The position numbers were made by a program, and so were the translations under genes. Shown piece by piece: positions 10,041-22,054 of a stretch of DNA of 64,000 nucleotides; within the stretch, counting starts at the first letter, position 1, and every line of letters begins with the position of its first letter. The stretch is from Setomelanomma holmii (taxonomy: Eukaryota; Ascomycota; Dothideomycetes; Pleosporales; Phaeosphaeriaceae): NCBI GenBank assembly GCA_010015745.1, contig ML978154.1, positions 1,063,268-1,127,267 on the forward strand, given 5' to 3'. The notes beneath the pieces were generated by a model. The model saw nothing but the letters and a program-made list of their open reading frames with translations, was not told the DNA's origin and searched no databases.

Positions 10041-10814
10041 TGTTGCTAGGGTTTTGAGTATGAATTTGATTGTTAAGAGACAGTGTTTGATTGATGATGA
10101 TGGTAGACAAGAGGAGGAGTGTATGTATTATATGTGTCGGTTTGCCAAAGCACGTGTGTGAACACGAAGTATGCTAGCAGTATGAGAGGAAGAAGTTCGG
10201 AAGTACAAACCCGCTTAGGTTTAGTTCAAGTCCAGAACTGGTACGTTATTATACCTAAGGGCTTCTCGGGCCGAGTATGAACAGCTGTCACGTCGTGTTG
10301 CACGACAAATAGGAAAAGCGGGGAGCAGTGCTTGGCGAGAAAGTGCGAGATCTGAGTGGAGACTGATGACTTACCAAATGGTCGCGATGCTGTAATATGA
10401 TACTTCTGCAGGTATTAAAGGTAGAAACACCAGGATTGGTTCAAGCTGCATGCACGAAGTATCCCAGCGAGCGATGCATCGTTCCTCGCATAATCGCACT
10501 TGTCTTGATTGGGCGCAAGAATGCGAGGTCCACTACGGGTCTTGGCAAGAGCTCCTTCGATGGTCACGACCATGTCCTGCAAGGATTACTATTCCCAGAG
10601 CCACACCATCAACATGGTCGGCCCCTACGATCAATGACAAGCACCTGACTTGTAGAATCGCTTGCGCCTGGGCTATCGTCAAAGGCACGAAGTATTAGCG
10701 TCAATCTGAAATGGTGACAAAAAGTGGCGAAAGAGTTTGCAGTCGAAGAGCAACATTGATGTTGCATAAGCATGTCAATTCGCAGGTATATACACTTCTG
10801 TCGATCTAACTCAT
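10041..10814. other. Gene-free spacer (774 bp)
   Basis: Holds the 5' region of the DUF1349 gene and the 3' flank of the complex I 30 kDa gene. The short + strand frames at 10397-10698 show no protein family character. Confidence 0.4.
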
Positions 10815-11837
10815 CTATTTCTTTTTCTCGCCCTCTTTCGGCGGCTCTGGCTTTGGTGTAGGAAGTTTGAACTGCGAGAATGTCAGATAATCCCACGACA
10901 GAGCGGTAAGGTCTCAGACTTACGTTCTCTGGCTTTAGATCGTCTCCAGGACCGACCTGCTCCCATGCTGCTGATCCACCCCGGAAGTTCCTGAAGGCCT
11001 GAGTCATCTCCAATGGCTCCACGACGATCCTCTTCTTCTCCTCATCATATCTGATCTCGGTGTAACCGGTCATGGGGAAATCCTTTCTCAATGGATGTCC
11101 GTCAAAACCATAGTCCGTCATAATGCGCCTAAGATCCGGATGACCGACAAAGAATACACCAAAGAGATCATAGACCTCTCGCTCGTACCAGTTTGCTCCG
11201 TCGTAGAGATCACAAAGACTGGGTACCGGTGTCGCCTCATCTGCGTAGGTCTTGACTCTCAAGCGTGAGTTGTGGCGGATGCTGAGCATGTTGTACACGA
11301 CCTCGAACCGCTGGTCTTTGGTGGGGTAGTCCACTGCCGTGATGTCTGAAATCTGGGTGTATTCTGCAGCGGTATGATACTTGAGGAAGTTGAAGACAGG
11401 AAGAACGCCCAAAGGAGGAATATAGATGGTCAACTCGTCCTTCCAGACTGAGAATCTTTGATGCATCAGAGGAGCCCATAACCAAGATGGCAGCATACGC
11501 ACTGTTGAATGTACTTGGGCAGACATGACATCAGGTACTGTCCGTACTTGTGCAGTGCCTCGCCCTTCTCCTTGTACTTGTCCGCTGGGTTCACGATGGC
11601 GGCTTTGAGTGGGCCTGATGGGTTTCGCGGGGCGTACTGCAGCAACGTCAGCTATGGCGACCTCACATGAGCCCGTCAAGGGAAGCGAACCCGCATGTTT
11701 GGCGTTTCCTTGCTCTCGGCTGCAATCTCTTTTGCGCGTAGTGCTGTCGCAGCAAAAGTACGGACGGCAGCTCGAGAACAGCCAGAGGTGCGCGCGACGG
11801 CGCCCAGTGACCGGGCTACAGCTAGCCGCATGGCCAT
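10815..11837 (-). CDS. nuo-30.4: NADH:ubiquinone oxidoreductase 30 kDa subunit (NDUFS3/NuoC)
   Basis: Core peripheral-arm subunit of mitochondrial complex I, near the quinone-reducing end. Four exons: 11837-11691, 11636-11503, 11455-10924 and 10871-10815, giving 289 codons plus stop. Introns are 54, 47 and 52 bp; the second acceptor was chosen (CATCAAAG) because it restores KYIQQFSVWKDEL. Exon 1 encodes a basic Ser/Ala/Arg-rich mitochondrial presequence (MAMRLAVARSLGAVARTSG). Diagnostic family blocks follow: LLSIR-like NMLSIRHNSRLRVKTY, GANWYEREVYDLFGV, GHPDLRRIMTDYGFDGHPLRKDFPMTGY and RNFRGGSAAWEQVG. Length agrees with fungal orthologues. It is divergent from NOT4, sharing 353 bp. A second core complex I subunit lies at 56388-58008. 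Confidence 0.95.
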
Positions 11838-12190
11838 TGTGTGTGTAGAGAGGGGTATGAGACTGCGCGGTGCAGTGGGACAAGGGCGACCAGTGGTGAC
11901 GATGTCGTCGACATCGCGAAGCAGTGACCAGTGGCGCATCGGAAGCATTTGGCGCTAGTTAGTCAGCTAGCGGATCATTGCTGTCTCGATGCGCAGGTGC
12001 AGCCTCTGAACCCCCATCACGACCAGTGCATCCCTTCCAGCTTTCCTCTCTCTGGCCGGCGTTTGTTTGTACTTGCGAAGCTTTCCTTGTCGCCCCACCA
12101 CGCACACGTCTCCACCACCCCCACCTCGACCACGGTCGTTGTCGCTGAAGCGCCACCGACACGCTTTGAACACACCACACGTCCACAACC
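11838..12190. promoter_or_regulatory. Shared divergent promoter of complex I 30 kDa and NOT4
   Basis: The 353 bp between two divergent starts must hold both promoters. The NOT4-proximal part is rich in C/T and CCACC, common in fungal promoters and leaders. No specific factor site is claimed. Confidence 0.5.
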
Positions 12191-15100
12191 ATGTCTCGAC
12201 TACAACAAGACCAGTTCGTCGACGACGAGGAGGAAGAATGCTGCCCGCTATGCGTTGAGGAGTTTGACCTCTCAGACAGGAACTTCCGCCCATGTCCCTG
12301 CGGATACCAAGTACGCTACATCGCCAGATGATGGTCGAACCGTTTCGAGTCGCCGTACTGACCCATCTGCCAGATATGTCAGTTCTGCTACAATAACATC
12401 AAGACGACCATGAACGGACTGTGTCCCGCCTGTCGCCGGCCATACGACGATTCTACCATCGAGTGGAAGACCATTTCGCCCGAAGAGTGGGTCCTTTGCA
12501 CATCCCCTCCCTACACCTCTGACTGTGAATAGGATGGCCAAGCACAAGCAGCAGATCGCGCAGAAAGCCAAGAAGAACGCGCAAATACGGCAGAAGGAGG
12601 CGCAGAAAGCCGAAGCAGACTCACTCAGCCGTAAGCATCTCGCAGGGCTGCGAGTCGTCCAGAAGAACCTCGTCTACGTTACCGGACTCACGCCGACTAT
12701 ACGCGAAGACAGACTTCTCGACACCTTACGCGGTCCTGACTACTTTGGACAATACGGCAAGATTATCAAGATTGTGGTCAGCAAGGCTAGAGAGAATGCG
12801 CAGCATCAGCAGTCGGTGGGCGTGTACGTCACGTTTGCTCGTAAGGAAGATGCCGAGCAGTGTATCAAGGCCGTTGATGGCTCCTCGAATGGCGACAGAC
12901 AATTACGGTGCGGGAGATCGCAGACAACTAACATGACCATGCTGACCTTTTTGCAGTGCTCAGTATGGAACAACCAAATATTGCTCAGCATATCTCCGCG
13001 GCGAGCAATGTAACAATCGCAATTGCATGTTCTTACACGAACCGGGCGAGGACAATGACAGTTTCACACGCCAAGACCTGTCCATGATGAACTCGATACA
13101 GACGCAGCAGCCTGCTCAATCGAACTCGTCTCGCGCTGCACCTCCCGCCCATCCAGGCCCACCGGTGGCTGCCGCAACTCCTATGAATCGGCAGGATAGC
13201 AACGACACATCAAGCCCAACGCATGACGCGCCCGGCCTGCCAGCCACGGCCAGCTGGGGAAGCAAAGCCGTTCTCGAGCGTCGCGCTAGTCGCTCGACCA
13301 TCGCATCAAATCCAAGTCCGCTCGTCACGAATGCTGTCCCTGCGCAGACCTTGAAAACACCCAAGCCCGAGGAGCCATTGAAGAAGAAGGGCAAAGAGAA
13401 GGACAATAAAGAAGAGAAAGAAAAGGAGAAGTCTGCGCAAACTCCCAAGTCTGCCACTCCACAACTTACTCCTGCGCCTGCCTCACGTCCTGCACCCGCT
13501 CGCGAGAACCCTCTTGATAGTCTTCTGAAGACTATATGCTCTCCTGACTTCAAGTTTGTCTTTTCGAGTCACACTTTCACCGAAGACGAGTTCAAGGCCA
13601 TTGCCGACTTTCCCCAATTGCTAGATCCGAATGGTGGTGCCAAGCGCCGTGCCATGCGTGAAAAGGAGGAAGAGCTGGTTTTGCAACGAGAAGCTGAGGC
13701 TAAAGCAAAACTCGCAACACAACAAGCACCAGCCGTAGAACATGATGAGACTGAAGCCACTGCAGGCGGTAGCTTACAACTGGGCGGAGAGCCGGAAGAG
13801 GGACACGACACCACAACCGGACATCTTAACCACCACGCGATAGCACCACCGGGACAACAAGCATTCGGCGGCAGCCTGTTCGGTCAGAACACCTCATTGA
13901 CGGAGGACTTCGGCAGCCTTGGTCTCAGCAATCGCGGCTTGACGCCACAGCAACAGCAGCAGCTCCTCCTGTCCAACTTCAAGTCAAATGCCCAGTCTAA
14001 TGGATTGCTCACCAATCAGAACATGCAGAATCAGCATGTTCTAAGTGCGAATCCACCAGGACATGTCAGACAGACCTCCCGCTTCAGCTTCGCGAACGAC
14101 AGCGCTTCTGCATCTGCGAATGTTCAACCTGTTGCGAACCAAAAGCTAATGAGCCAGCAAAACTCAATGATGCCTAAGAATGCGAACCACTATGGTCAGG
14201 TTTCACAGCACCAGCTGCTCAGCAACCAGTTCTTCACAAACGTGCAAGGGCCACCTCCAGGTCTCAAGCCTACCGGAACACCTCCCGTGGGCGGCACCAG
14301 CATGTTTGGGCAAGGTCATGGATTCGCTACTGGCGGGCTTGGCTACGGTGCCAATGCTGCTGGTAGGAACAACAATGATGCAATGTATCAGGACTTGCTC
14401 CGCGGCAGGAACATGGACGCTGGTGCGAGGGTAGCTGATGCTGGAAAGCGTGAGTCAATGTTTCCTTCTTTCCTTAACCAACACTCCTCGACCTCTACGC
14501 CCGCCCCTGCCCCTGGCCTTCTACCGTTCCCTTATGGACCTTCGCCTGGCGCTTATCAGGAATCTGGTTCGCAGAAATCTAAGAAAAAGGGCAAGAAACA
14601 CAGGCATGCTAACACTTCCTCCTCTGGAGGAGGTGGATTAGCAGATGTTCATGACCCGAGTATCTTACAGGCAAGGCTCCAGCAAGGTGGTATGGCAGGA
14701 CAGGGTTTGTACGGCCAAGGTCAGAGTGGGTTTTCTTCCCTCTATTCCAACAACAACTACGGCGGCGCCGGACGATGGTAGTCTTTGCCCTTTTCTTTCA
14801 CATACTTAGTCCGCCGTCTTGGTAGACAATTTGTCTTACTACCTTTCTTTAACGATGGCTGCATGGCGTTTGGATTATTGCGCAGCAAATGCATTGGCAC
14901 AGAACAAGTGCGTGGCACACAGATGTCTGGCGTTACGAAAGGGTCGGCCACTGCCTCAGATCGCTGGCTTTGGCATGTCTTCACGGCATTATCATCTTGT
15001 CTTCATCCTTCTTTCATTCAATGGCTGTATTTGGAGGATATTTACTGCTTCGCCAGCTGTCCAGGTCAGCCTCTCTCGTCGTCTTCGTCATGGCCACTGC

Positions 15101-17957
15101 ATGTACGTAATCCCCTTTCCTGCCGCATTCCAGTCGGCATGCTTACTTTCTAATAGAGAGATGGCTTCTTATAAATCCTGTTCCCTTCTTGTGACGAAGA
15201 TGATCGAGCCCCACATTCGCAACCTGATGTACCTAATAGTGTCCTTCGGCGATACCATCCTTGATTCGTCGAGCGACCGCCGTTGTTGTTGTTGTTGTTG
15301 TTCTAACTGGCATTATGCTTTTGCTCTGCAGACTTCTGGATCACCGTTCAAGCTAACCTCTGTTGACAGTTGACAATTCCTTCAGCGTCGAAGAGCAAGC
15401 GTCATTCAATGTCGACGCCCTCGTCAATGACACGGAGCCAGAGTTTGAAGCAGCACAGACTGTGCCCAGTACGCCGCTCGGCAACCGTCTCCTTCAGCCT
15501 CGTCGAGCGACTCCTACGATACCTCCTGGCTTCACTGCTCCTGGCCATCCCCGAACTTTGGCCGAAGAATCAAGATCTCAGCCTGGCTCACGACCAATGT
15601 CACGGACTGCATCATCAACGATTATGCCAGCGGTGCCAATGGTACCCGTTGTGCCTGTCATGCCGATGCAAAATACGACCGGTGCAAAAGCTAAGAAGAC
15701 AAAGCAGTCCAGCGATGCCGTTTCTGCAGCGACTACTCCATCGAAGGCCCCACCAGAGACGCCAACGAAAGCTGCACGTAAGGCGAACACCCCAAAGACA
15801 CCTGTCGCCGGTGCAGCGACCAAGAAGAGCAAAGATGATTTATTCGTGCAAAAATCTGCACCAGGAAAAGGGGAGGATAAGGCTGCAGTGCCCGGGGCAC
15901 CCATCAAGGATTCAGCCAAGACGAAGGGAAACAAGAAGAATACTCTTGTGCCGGAGAGCAGTCCCCAGAAAGAGGCAGTAGTCGAAGTCAAAGATCTATT
16001 ACCCGCCACTACTACCACTCCTGCTGCTTCTATCAAGCGGCAGCCTCCTGGCAAGCTCGATATAAAGGCCGCGACTCGTACACCAGAGAAGGCAGACTTT
16101 CTAGCAACGGTTTCGCAAAAGACGGATGCTCAAGCGAAAGGTATGCGTGAATCACCTGCGGCAGCGTCGACTTCAGTACCACCCAGCCCCGCAGCCGCAG
16201 CTACAGGTTCACCCATCAAGCGGACTGTGGCACCGCGAACGCTCCGCGTGGTTCCCACACCCAAGACAGAAGCACCGCCACCTTTGTCTGCTGGCCCTAC
16301 ACCATCCTTGCCACAGATCTCGACCGTGGACAAGCTAAGATCCAGGCAAGCTAGTATTGCGTCCGTGAATCTGCCGGGTACTCCGATCAGCGATCTGATC
16401 TCGGATACCGCCTCCATCACTTCCACTTCCATGTCAAGAGCCAACTCTCCTCCCCCGATTGGTGGCAAAGTTGGCACAGCCCCTGTGCGAAAGAAGACCA
16501 AGTCGCAGGCGAAGAAAGATCGCCAGGAGCGTAAGCGGTACATGGAAGAGGAAATGGCTATCGATGAGAACAAGTCTGATGTTGAAGTCGTGCAAGCGCC
16601 AATAATCGGTCGCAAGAAGAAAGCCAAGAAGCCAGCAAGCAATTCAAAGATTCCAGCTGCTGTTGCAAAACCTCAGCCCGCTTCTCCCAAGCCGGCCATT
16701 ATTGAGGACGATTCGATGGACGCTCCTCCCGCAGCATCAAAGACCATACAGTCTACAAAAACATCAGCAACAGCCACGCCAGACCCCGAGAACACGCCGG
16801 AACCAAAAGACAAGCGTGAGCACACCGCCCAGTCTATCATGGCTGATCTTCAGAGAACCGGCGAGTTTCTTGCCTCTAGTCTGGAGTTCTTCAAACCGCT
16901 GTCCTCGTCGCTGACCCATGCATCCCGAGCTACACCAGCCAACAATCTTGCTGGTCCGCCGGATTTGAAGATTCACTTCTCCGAGTTTGACCTCGAAGCA
17001 CTAGCAAAGAAGAAGCCAGTACGACTCAGTGGTCACGATGACAAGCCAGACTCGAGGACATTGATCACACCTAACGGCAAATTCTTCTGGGGGTTGAGCG
17101 AGGAATTGGAAGAGAAGGCGCTTCAACTAGAGAAGCAGATTGAGGAACTCCGCGGACACGCTCGATTTCATCCCCGCAAACAGACGTCGCTACATGTTCA
17201 GAATATCGGCGGCTACACACAATTAAAGGACGGCCTGCCGCCTATCGCTAGTGTGCTAAAGGAAGTTGGCAAGAAACTGGGCGACAAAAACACACAGCAG
17301 ATACCCAAGCTCGACCAACAGTCGATGCTTAACCAGCCGCCACAAGAAGTACCTCTACCACCACAGCCACAAACTCCCGCAGATGCCGGCGCATATCTCA
17401 ACCAGTTCGTCCTACCAAAGACCGACAGCCCTCCCCAAAACCAGCCACGTCCCGAAATGGCTGCCGTCGGCGGCGCCCCAGGCGCAGGCACAGCCAACAT
17501 GTCCGTGAACGTTGGCAAATTTGCCAAAGCAGCCCAAGCCGTCGTCGAAGGCGGCGCAGTCGGCAGCACCGAGATTGACGGCATGGGCATGATGGCCGCC
17601 GACCTATTGGGCGGCGTGTTTGTACAAGGTCTCGACGCGCTCGTCGGCGCGGGACTCGGGTTCCAATCAAGTCAGGAATTCGGCCTTGATGCACATGGCA
17701 ATATCACGCTCGGTCGGGGTGGAGGTGGGCTTGATGTGCAGGGCTTGATGAATGCGATTGAGAGTTCGAGCGGGTTTGCTGGGAATGATGGGAGCAAGGA
17801 TACTGGTGGGAGGTATGGTAGGGGCAGTGTTATGAGTATGGAGGAGGCGGAGAGGGCGATGCATGCGGCGAGGAAGGAACATGATGTTTTGGAGAAGAAG
17901 CTGGCGGCGCTGATGAAGAAGAATAAGAAGATGTTTGGTGGGAGTGGGAAGGTTTGA
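12191..17957 (+). CDS. NOT4: CCR4-NOT complex subunit NOT4, RING E3 ubiquitin ligase
   Basis: NOT4 couples mRNA deadenylation, translation quality control and ubiquitination. Exons: 12191-12310, 12374-12486, 12533-12907, 12957-14777 and, by my model, 15386-17957. The N-terminus has a C4C4 RING (CCPLCVEEFDLSDRNFRPCPCGYQ region, then ICQFCYNNI and GLCPACRRPYD), a coiled-coil (MAKHKQQIAQKAKKNAQ), an RRM (NLVYVTGL, GVYVTFARKEDA) and a CCCH finger (KYCSAYLRGEQCNNRNC). Low-complexity Gln/Asn/Pro-rich sequence follows, with KKKGKKHRHANTSS near 14590. The first long frame ends in GRW-TAG at 14779. A donor GTAGTC overlaps this stop, and an acceptor ATTCCTTCAG at 15385 joins in frame to VEEQASFNVDAL. 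That second part contains LRVVPTPKTE, TPISDLISDTASITS and PIIGRKKKAKKP, familiar to me from long fungal NOT4 proteins. A short isoform ending at GRW is possible. Confidence 0.85.
15284..15305 (+). repeat. GTT microsatellite in the NOT4 intron
   Basis: Seven consecutive GTT units lie inside the proposed 608 bp intron. Being non-coding under that model fits a microsatellite that is free to drift. Confidence 0.6.
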
Positions 17958-18389
17958 GGGGTAGATGGGCTTGAAGCATAGGGGGAACTAGGAGAGTTGT
18001 GTGCATATGCCGCCGGGCATACTATAGTGAGGGATCACTAGCGTAAGTAACAAAGTCTGCAAGACTTTCTGATCACGACACGATAAGAAGCGAAGCGTTT
18101 GCATCCGATGTTGGTTGAAAATGAAAATAGCACCAGTTTGACAACCACGACTCAAACGAAATAACAAGCAATGAAAAATACGCAGAAACAATACCCTGTC
18201 CTTCTCCAACAATTTCAAGTCATCTTTCTCACGCCCGATAGTCCCTCCGGCCATATTTCGGTATACTCAATCACACTAACCACACGTGGCACCATCACTA
18301 GAAGTGTCACTCTTCTCAATTTCCAATCCTCTCGCAGACCGTTCCATCGGTGTATCCATTCTCTTCTTCCTGCTAGTCGGCGAACAAAT
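17958..18389. other. Convergent 3' spacer between NOT4 and the copper ATPase
   Basis: 432 bp with no supported gene; holds both polyadenylation regions. Confidence 0.5.
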
Positions 18390-21361
18390 CTAACTCTTCT
18401 CCTCAGCACTCATCTCTGTCGACCGCTGGCTCCGCATGCGCACAACTCGGTCTTGCATAGGCTCGTCTACCCTCAAGTAATCGTACTCAATCTCCCTATA
18501 CCTCTTTCCCCAATTAATCCATCGCATTTGAAACGCAATGAGCACAACCGGCAGTACGCTGACCAGCTCGCCCAATCCAGCATACTCGGGGCTGATCCTA
18601 GCAGACTTCATCGCATTCGTGAGAAGACCGGATGCTAGGACCACCGCGAGGATATTGTAGATGGCCGCCCAGATGAAATTGAGGATGATGCGGCGGTATG
18701 CGGCGCGGGAAATGTCAAGCAGGATCAGGATGTCGTGCAGGCGTGTGGTCATGAGGACAACGTCGGCGGCACTTTTGGCTACGTCGGAACCTTGATTGAT
18801 ATGTACGCCGACGTGGGCTTGTTTGAGCGCGACAGAATCGTTGGTGCCGTCGCCAATAAACATTACGGTCTTTCTAGGCTTCTGAAGGTCCTTGACGTAG
18901 TTCATCTTACCTTCGGGGGTGCAGCGCGCCTTTGTGTTGCATTTGGAGATGCCGAGCGTGTATGCGATATCGTCGACTGCGCCTTGACTATCACCACTGA
19001 TCATGTGGGTCTGTATACCTTCAGCATGCAATTTCTCGATGACCATTGCAGCTGTGTGGCGTGGGCGATCTTTGAGCTTGAATGTTGCGCTAAGCTCTCC
19101 TTCAACTGTGACGCAGAGCAGCGTACATCTTGAGTCATCGATATCGACGTTGAGCCAACTCGGATGGCCTGCCCGTACCTCCAGCCTGGACTGTTCACAT
19201 ATACCGAATACGCCGGATCCAGGGACGCTGGTGATGTCGACTACGGACACGATCTCGATTAGGTGAAAGTCAGCCTCTTTCCTCAAGTATCGCAGAACAC
19301 CTTCAGCGACTGGATGTTGAATGTCCTGCAGTAGACTGAGAAGAATCCCGTGGACCTTGGTAGCGTATGTGCCATGAAGCTCCACGCCGACGACGGTCAG
19401 GACTCCACACGTCAGCGTTCCTGTCTTGTCGAAAATGACATCGGTAACGCTTCGAGCAGATTCCATTTTCTGCGGATCTCTGAAGATGATGCCGAACCGT
19501 GCAGCAACGCCTCCTGCTATGAGCACGACCATAGGTACGGCCAGACCGATCGCACATGGGCAGGAAACAACGAGAGTAGCGATGGCAAAAGTGAACGCTT
19601 TGACTGCCGCATCTTTGTAGGATCGTTTCAGGTGATGAGACTCCCAAAGGAGCCAGCCCAGGAAAACCAACACGCCAATGGTGGCCATGACAGGGACGAA
19701 ACCTCCAGCTATGTGATCGGCCAGGTTCTGAACATGTGGCTTCGTCAACTCGGCGTCTTCCACAAGTGCTGCGATTCGATTGACAGAGTTTTCGTGCGGC
19801 AACGCCGTCAGTTTGACGATCAAGGTCCCGCCACCGTTCATGGTACCTGCGAACACTTTCGAGTGCACGCCTTTTGCGACTGGGATAGACTCACCCGTGA
19901 TCATTGATTCATCGATCTCTGATCCGCCATAAACGATGACGCCGTCTGTGACTACTCGAGTATGTGGAGCGATCTTGAAATGGTCGCCGTATTGTAGTAA
20001 GCGAGCATCGATAGTACGAGTCATGGGATCTGCAGATTGGTGGAAGTTGGGCAAAACGAGCAGGGCCTCATCAGCTTGGAGAGATCGGAACGACACGGAT
20101 TTAGCAGCTCTGTACCGAGCAAACTCGTTGACGACCCGGCCCAGCAAGATCAGTGTGACCAGCAAAGTCGATGTTTCGAAGAAGCAACCGGTCTCTAGCG
20201 GAGTCTTGTTGATCTGAAAACCGTATGACACGACGCTGAAGGTATACGCGAGCGTGGAGCTAAGTGCGATCAAAAAGTCCATCTCGAATGTGTGGGCATA
20301 CCACAAGGTCCATAGTGCCGCTGGGACAAACTCCTTGGTGGCAATGCCTTGAACGACAGTGGCGAGCGCCAAAGAGACATGAGCGTATACCATACGAGTG
20401 TGATCGACCGGCGCCCATGCGAGGACTACCACAGGTATCGTGAACAGCAGCGCAAAGATAAAGTACTTCAGGGCTCGTTTTGTCTGCTTAGCTCCCATGG
20501 CAAGACTAGGTTGGCGTGTCGGATCTGCAAGGCAGAGACTGTCATCGAGCTTCTGGTAGTGTTCGAACACCTGCCGTGGTCCAATTGTTGCTGCATCGTA
20601 TTGAACACGTACCGTATTTGGGTCCAACGAGGGCGGCTTTTCGGAAGCAGTTAAGGCAGCACCTGTACGCCAGCGTTAGCAGCCGGTCGAAATTCTTCTT
20701 ACAGTGTATCCTGAAACACCTCACGGGAATCGAGGAGAAAAATAAACTTCTGAAAAGTCTTGCGAATAGCTTCAGGAGAGAGTATGACCGCACTTACTGA
20801 TGCGCCCGCTGGAGAGCCAAGAGGTGTGCCAAGGCTGTTTCTCCGATCCAAGCTCTATATAAGTGACTCCGGCTGGCGTGTCGGCTTGTTGTAAGATTGT
20901 CGGTCCGCTTGTGAATAGCTCGAGCATTTGTCCGCTTGATGCAACATACTCCTCGAAGGTGTAGCCAGTCTTCGCATTGAGCTTCTTGATGATGTCCACA
21001 ACCGAAAGCCTGTTCGTGTCCAATTCGACTTCGAGTCTAGCCAGGACGATGTTTACTTGGTAAGTGCGGATCGCCGAGATTCTCTCGACGGTGCGGGCGA
21101 TTCCACCTTCGCAGCAGCCACATTGTAGACCGTCGATCAGTAGCACGACTCGCTCGAAATTGGGTGGCCCTCGTTCAACGTCGTCGCTCTGGGTATGCGT
21201 TGTTGTTTCACCTGGATAGTTTAGCCCGGAGCCTTCCCTTGAGCGCGGGGTCTTCAGCAACAAGTACCCGAAGAATGCTGGTGAGGATGAGGATGATGGT
21301 GAGAAGTATGATCATGGCTGCAATGTTGGTACTGGGACGTCCTGCGTTGAACCATAGTCAT
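18390..21361 (-). CDS. Copper-transporting P1B-type ATPase (CCC2/ATP7 family)
   Basis: Pumps copper(I) across a secretory-pathway or plasma membrane using ATP. Exons 21361-21268, 21211-20798 and 20662-18390 give 926 codons plus stop; introns of 56 and 135 bp have GCTAAAC and GCTAACG branch points. Exon 1, not obvious as a long frame, encodes a His-rich leader (HDHTSHHHPHPHQHSS). One heavy-metal-associated domain follows with the GLQCGCC copper motif (Cys62 and Cys65). The ATPase core has TGES near residue 423, the CPC transmembrane ion motif in SCPCAIGLAVP near 536, the phosphorylated Asp in DKTGTLT near 580, an HP dipeptide (QHPVAEG) and GDGTNDS. Only one N-terminal HMA is seen, fewer than in some relatives. 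Could serve copper loading of secreted oxidases or copper tolerance; the sequence does not decide. Confidence 0.93.
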
Positions 21362-22054
21362 CGCAGCAGCCTGAGATATGAATAATACGCGGCGTCTAAT
21401 GTATGCATTGAGACATGAACGAGCAGTAGTGATGAGATCGGACCGCGTGCCTCCTGCCTTGAGGGGTTGGAATGGTAGATTGGCAGGAGCCTGTCTGCCT
21501 TCAAGTTATTTTGATTTTTGATCTCATGGATCACAAAGACACGTGAACGTCTTCAGCCATTAGGATTCAAAAATTGCCGGCCACCCGCATTGCACAAGTG
21601 TGACACCAGATCCGACCTGTCGCTCGTGGGTTTCATGGGTGGCAAAGGTCAACATGGTATCGTTACGTCAATTGGTAGTAAGTACGACGGACACTCTCAT
21701 GGAAAGTGCGGGTCGTGAGCATTCCATTGACTCTGGCTGTCGATATTGTCATTATTGAAGACATGTTGCTAGAATAAGGTTGAGGAGTGAAGTTCGTGAC
21801 GGGTCGGACGACCTTGGAAAGATTCAATGTTGAGCCGAAGCAGCCATTCACGTGAGCGCGCGAAACAATGCGTCATCGCCCGCGCGGGTCCGCCTGAACG
21901 TGATCTTCAGCGCTTTCAGCGCTTTCAACACAACCCAGTGCAACTACGGTCGGTCTCTCGCTATACTGCTTCTTCACTCTGGATGTTGCGCGATGAGCTT
22001 CGTCTGTGGTAAAAAAAATTCGCCTGCTGGTCGAGTCAACAGAGTCAAGTCAAC
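21362..22054. promoter_or_regulatory. Divergent promoter region, copper ATPase and RAD4
   Basis: 693 bp between divergent starts without a supported gene. It must carry both promoters; I did not recognise a specific copper or DNA-damage element with confidence. Confidence 0.45.
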
